DNA of 64,000 nt, taken from Lewinella sp. LCG006 (GTDB lineage: Bacteria; Bacteroidota; Bacteroidia; Chitinophagales; Saprospiraceae). A program made the position numbers and the translations under genes. Of the stretch, positions 61,600 to 64,000 are shown piece after piece. The DNA is taken from the NCBI RefSeq assembly GCF_040784935.1, contig NZ_CP160680.1, forward strand, positions 7,173,802-7,237,801. Direction: 5' to 3'. The notes beneath the pieces were generated by a model that saw only the letters and a list, made by a program, of their open reading frames with translations, searched no databases and was not told the DNA's origin. Within the stretch, counting starts at the first letter, position 1. Each line of letters begins with the position of its first letter.

Positions 61600-61612
61600 T
61601 TTTTTAAATTAC

Positions 61613-61648
61613 AAAAAGGATTTTTGCCTAGCGGCAAAAATCCTTTTT
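61613..61648 (+). terminator. 16-bp-stem terminator after rnpB
   Basis: AAAAAGGATTTTTGCC and GGCAAAAATCCTTTTT form a perfect 16-bp stem with the loop TAGC; T residues close the 3' side. Confidence 0.85.
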
Positions 61649-61739
61649 GTTTAATAAGAAGCTTCCTTTCTTAGATGCTTCACTCTCCTAGGTTAAAGTA
61701 AATGATACATTGGGATAGTATCCATTTAGGCTTATCAAA

Positions 61740-61770
61740 ATCCCTATACCCTATACCAAGTACCTAATAC
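61740..61770. repeat. CCCTATA short-word tract, second occurrence
   Basis: ATCCCTATACCCTATACC then AAGTACC repeats the words of the tract at 22576. It lies between rnpB and porV. Confidence 0.5.
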
Positions 61771-61771
61771 C

Positions 61772-61828
61772 GTGAGATTTGCCTTGAATTTCACTCCCTT
61801 TTAAGAACACTAAAAGGGCAAATCTCAC
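61772..61828. repeat. inverted repeat at the end of porV
   Basis: GTGAGATTTGCC (61772-61783) and GGCAAATCTCAC (61817-61828) form a 12-bp stem, with CCCTTTT/AAAAGGG inside. It begins 2 bp after the porV stop codon on the minus strand and probably protects or ends the transcript. No T run follows. Confidence 0.55.
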
Positions 61829-61829
61829 A

Positions 61830-63035
61830 TTAGCTACCAGGTTCAAAAGCACCAAAGTCAAACAACAAGCTGAACCGCAAGGTGTTGTCCAATGGGTTAC
61901 GCTGATTGGTCGTAGGAACCAGGTAACTGAAGTTCAAACCGAAAATATTGTATTTCAAGCCCATTCCTAAAGTAAGGTACTTACGACCTCCTTTTTGGAT
62001 GTGCTCGTTGAAATAACCTGCACGAACTGCAAATTGCTGATCGTACCAGTATTCCAGACCTACACTATAGACAAATTCTTTGATTTCTTCACTGAAGCCT
62101 TCAGGAGCATCACTAAAACTGCTAAACATAGCACTTACTGGTGATTGCTGGTTACGTGTATCCGTAGCACAATCTGGCCCTTGGCAAGGTGTTGGCACCA
62201 TCAATTTATTGACATCTGCGGCGATCGTCAAGGTATTGAAATCATCAAAAGCCATCACCCAGGCAGCTCCCATGCCAAAGTTGGCAGGTAAGAAGTCGCG
62301 ATCAATATTACGGGTATAGGTGATCTTGGAACCAATGTTCGTCAGTGCCAAGCCTATAGTCAGTTCGCTATCTTCTAGTGAGCTGGAAGATAAATCCTTC
62401 TGGTAAGTAAAGGAAACATCAGCCGCACCAGCAATGCCAGCTTCGATAACGTCTCCACCATCCAATTGTTGGCCGGCAGCAAGGTTAGAGTAGATAAACT
62501 TACCCGTCAAACCTGCGGTGAAGTTATCCGACAACTTACGCGAATAGGCCAGCGCAACCTCAAATTCGTTGGGGCGGCCCGTTACGAGAGGTTCACCATT
62601 TACATCCGTAAATTGAATACTACCCAGGGAGAAGTAACGCAAGCCAAAACCAAGTGCCTGCAAGTCATCCAATTTCTTGTAGCCAGTCAAATAGGCGAGG
62701 TAAACATCGTTCAGTCCTAATGACCGCAACCAAGGCGTGTAAGTCGCTGAAACAGCCAGATCTTCCTCCGCTAATACCAACTTCGAGGCATTGAAGTGCA
62801 TAGCATTAGGATCAGCAGAAAGGCCAATGCCAACGTCTCCCATAGCTCCGGAGCGAGCATCCGCTACGATGCGTAAGAAAGGAACAGCAGTCGCTACGGT
62901 ATTGGTACAAGGTGTTCCATCCAAATTGTAATATTTACCATCTGAGTCCAGGAAACAATTGCCCTGAGCACTTAGGTCACTATTAAACGCAGTCAATACC
63001 AGTACGAGAGCTGCAAAACGTAGTACGTTCTTCAT
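61830..63035 (-). CDS. porV: T9SS outer-membrane shuttle protein PorV
   Basis: A 401-residue outer-membrane beta-barrel with signal peptide (MKNVLRFAALVLVLTAFNSD). The typical PorV start of the mature part is TAVPFLRIVADARSGAMGDV near residue 50, followed by DPNAMHFNASKLV. Alternating amphipathic strands run to the C-terminus (TLRFSLLFDFGAF). PorV binds C-terminal sorting domains after passage of the Sov channel and delivers cargo to PorU. It lies 240 bp downstream of porU on the same strand. Confidence 0.93.
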   Translation of the reverse strand: MKNVLRFAALVLVLTAFNSDLSAQGNCFLDSDGKYYNLDGTPCTNTVATAVPFLRIVADARSGAMGDVGIGLSADPNAMHFNASKLVLAEEDLAVSATYTPWLRSLGLNDVYLAYLTGYKKLDDLQALGFGLRYFSLGSIQFTDVNGEPLVTGRPNEFEVALAYSRKLSDNFTAGLTGKFIYSNLAAGQQLDGGDVIEAGIAGAADVSFTYQKDLSSSSLEDSELTIGLALTNIGSKITYTRNIDRDFLPANFGMGAAWVMAFDDFNTLTIAADVNKLMVPTPCQGPDCATDTRNQQSPVSAMFSSFSDAPEGFSEEIKEFVYSVGLEYWYDQQFAVRAGYFNEHIQKGGRKYLTLGMGLKYNIFGLNFSYLVPTTNQRNPLDNTLRFSLLFDFGAFEPGS

Positions 63036-63066
63036 GAGTTTGAATTCATTTTCTAATAAATCGGAG

Positions 63067-63074
63067 CAAATATA
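63067..63074 (-). promoter_or_regulatory. -7 promoter element of porV
   Basis: On the minus strand TATATTTG matches TAnnTTTG about 32 bp before the porV start, so porV may have its own promoter besides any read-through from porU. Confidence 0.5.
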
Positions 63075-63227
63075 GCTCCTTCTGTGACAAATTTGAGGGT
63101 CAGCTTATAAAGTAGTTTGCAAAAGCCTTGCCAAAAATTCTTGCTGTGTAATTTTCACACCAAGAAAACCCTAAACAGGCAGGCTTTATTTTGTTGTTAA
63201 TGAAAATTAATACCCTCTACCACAAAT

Positions 63228-63251
63228 CCCCTGTCCGACTGGCCAGGCAGG
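63228..63251. repeat. dispersed palindromic element, copy 2
   Basis: CCCCTGTCCGACTGGCCAGG shares its first 13 bases and the GCCA core with the reverse complement of 12526-12561. It lies between porU and porV. Confidence 0.4.
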
Positions 63252-63275
63252 TGCTTCGGCTTACCAAAAGCCAGC

Positions 63276-64000
63276 TTATTTCAAGATCACCAGTTTTTCG
63301 AAATCACTTTGGCCATTGAGTTCTTGCCCTCCCTGGGTGCGTACACGCACCTGATACAGGTATACGCCACGAGCCAGCTGGTCACCGTAATCGTCTTTAC
63401 CATCCCATTCGATACAATCATCTAGGCGGAGTGCGCCATCATTGGCGGGGATATTTTCTTCAATGGTTTTCACCAGACGGCCCGAAACGGTATATACCTG
63501 GATCAACACCTCCAAATCCTCCCCAGCGATATTGGTATCAAACTGAAAACAGGTACGATCGGTGAATGGATTGGGATAATTGAGCACGTTTTGCAGGGCA
63601 ATTTTACCATCATCGGCAACAATGAACTCTGTGATGCCTTCGCCCAAGTTATTCGCTACATCCCAGGCACGTACGCGCATGGTATAAGTGCCAGGTGCCA
63701 GGTCTTTCAATGGAAAACGTACTTCTCCCTTGGTGTAATCATCGTCTGCTGCTTCGTAGAAATCGTTGAGCAGATAACTGTTTTGGGTATTTTCGTTGAG
63801 GAAACCCTCCAAATCATGCCCAATACTATTGCCCGTAACGTTGATCCCAAAATCATCCGATAGTTTCACCACTAAGGTTGGGTTGGCCGTCACTTGGCTG
63901 CCGGCCACAAAGTCTTCAGAATTCATAAAGACTTCCACAATCGGCGGTAGATCATCAACTACACCATCGGGGTTGGAACCGCCAATAATGAAGCGTTCTT
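63276..64000 (-). CDS. porU: T9SS sortase PorU, C-terminal part (5' end outside window)
   Basis: The minus-strand frame is open from the window edge to the stop at 63276 (about 241 residues). It begins ERFIIGGSNPDGVVDDLPP, then VVKLSDDFGINVTGNSIGHD and LEGFLNENTQNSYLLNDFYE, typical of the region after the gingipain-like protease domain of PorU. The end is a sorting-domain-like fold (LNYPNPFTDRTCFQFDTN, then LARGVYLYQVRVRTQG). PorU cleaves C-terminal sorting signals of T9SS cargo and attaches lipid-linked glycan. The protease active site lies outside the window. Confidence 0.88.
   Translation of the reverse strand, partial: ERFIIGGSNPDGVVDDLPPIVEVFMNSEDFVAGSQVTANPTLVVKLSDDFGINVTGNSIGHDLEGFLNENTQNSYLLNDFYEAADDDYTKGEVRFPLKDLAPGTYTMRVRAWDVANNLGEGITEFIVADDGKIALQNVLNYPNPFTDRTCFQFDTNIAGEDLEVLIQVYTVSGRLVKTIEENIPANDGALRLDDCIEWDGKDDYGDQLARGVYLYQVRVRTQGGQELNGQSDFEKLVILK

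Overview
This window looks like chromosome of a Bacteroidota bacterium, most likely of the Saprospiria (Lewinella-like) group. The evidence is a porU/porV pair of the type IX secretion system (T9SS), a secreted hydrolase with a T9SS-type C-terminal sorting domain, repeated TAnnTTTG promoter elements typical of the Bacteroidota primary sigma factor, the rpmB-rpmG-DUF4295-ftsY block, a NagB/PIG-L deacetylase fusion, and a meso-DAP-type MurE. Shine-Dalgarno sequences are generally absent. No rRNA, prophage, CRISPR array or intact insertion sequence was seen, and the genus is inference.

Layout. 1-9.4 kb: a truncated secreted-protein gene, a small unknown gene, a T9SS-exported alpha/beta hydrolase, feoAB iron uptake, an ECF sigma factor with a composite anti-sigma-like protein, a fossil of a REP-associated transposase, and der. 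9.4-15.1 kb: an amino-sugar locus (NagB-deacetylase fusion plus LacI-type regulator, with a perfect 24-bp palindrome in front), then a Rieske/glutamate-synthase-like protein overlapping an unknown gene. 15.1-31.3 kb: accessory region with a sodium:solute symporter and its 49-residue partner, MscS channel, VOC protein, Dna2-like nuclease-helicase, esterase, M24 peptidase, propeller histidine kinase and GT22-like glycosyltransferase, separated by repeat-rich spacers. 31.7-48.0 kb: a complete division and cell wall (dcw) cluster on the minus strand in the order mraZ-rsmH-ftsL-ftsI-murE-mraY-murD-ftsW-murG-murC-ftsQ-ftsA-ftsZ. Candidate MraZ boxes with 10-bp spacing lie at its promoter. 48.0-57.6 kb: patatin-type outer-membrane protein, FKBP isomerase, alpha/beta hydrolase, glycogen phosphorylase, CE1-like esterase and a HAD hydrolase with no standard start codon. 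58.0-64 kb: tRNA-Arg, rpmB, rpmG, DUF4295, ftsY, an App1-like phosphatase, RNase P RNA, and porV followed by the 3' part of porU.

The most unusual material is between genes. Many spacers consist of short words repeated over and over (GGTTGAT, GTGTAAAGG, GGAAGTCGGAAAG), and several have the same words in reverse complement, so the tract can fold into a long imperfect hairpin. One tract supplies the last codons of murG and another abuts the 5' end of the HAD gene. There is also a two-copy MITE-like element (GAGCATGTTTGGAGC ends, TTA duplications), a REP-like family in two inverted copies with a RAYT transposase remnant elsewhere in the window, and a 224-bp inverted-repeat element.
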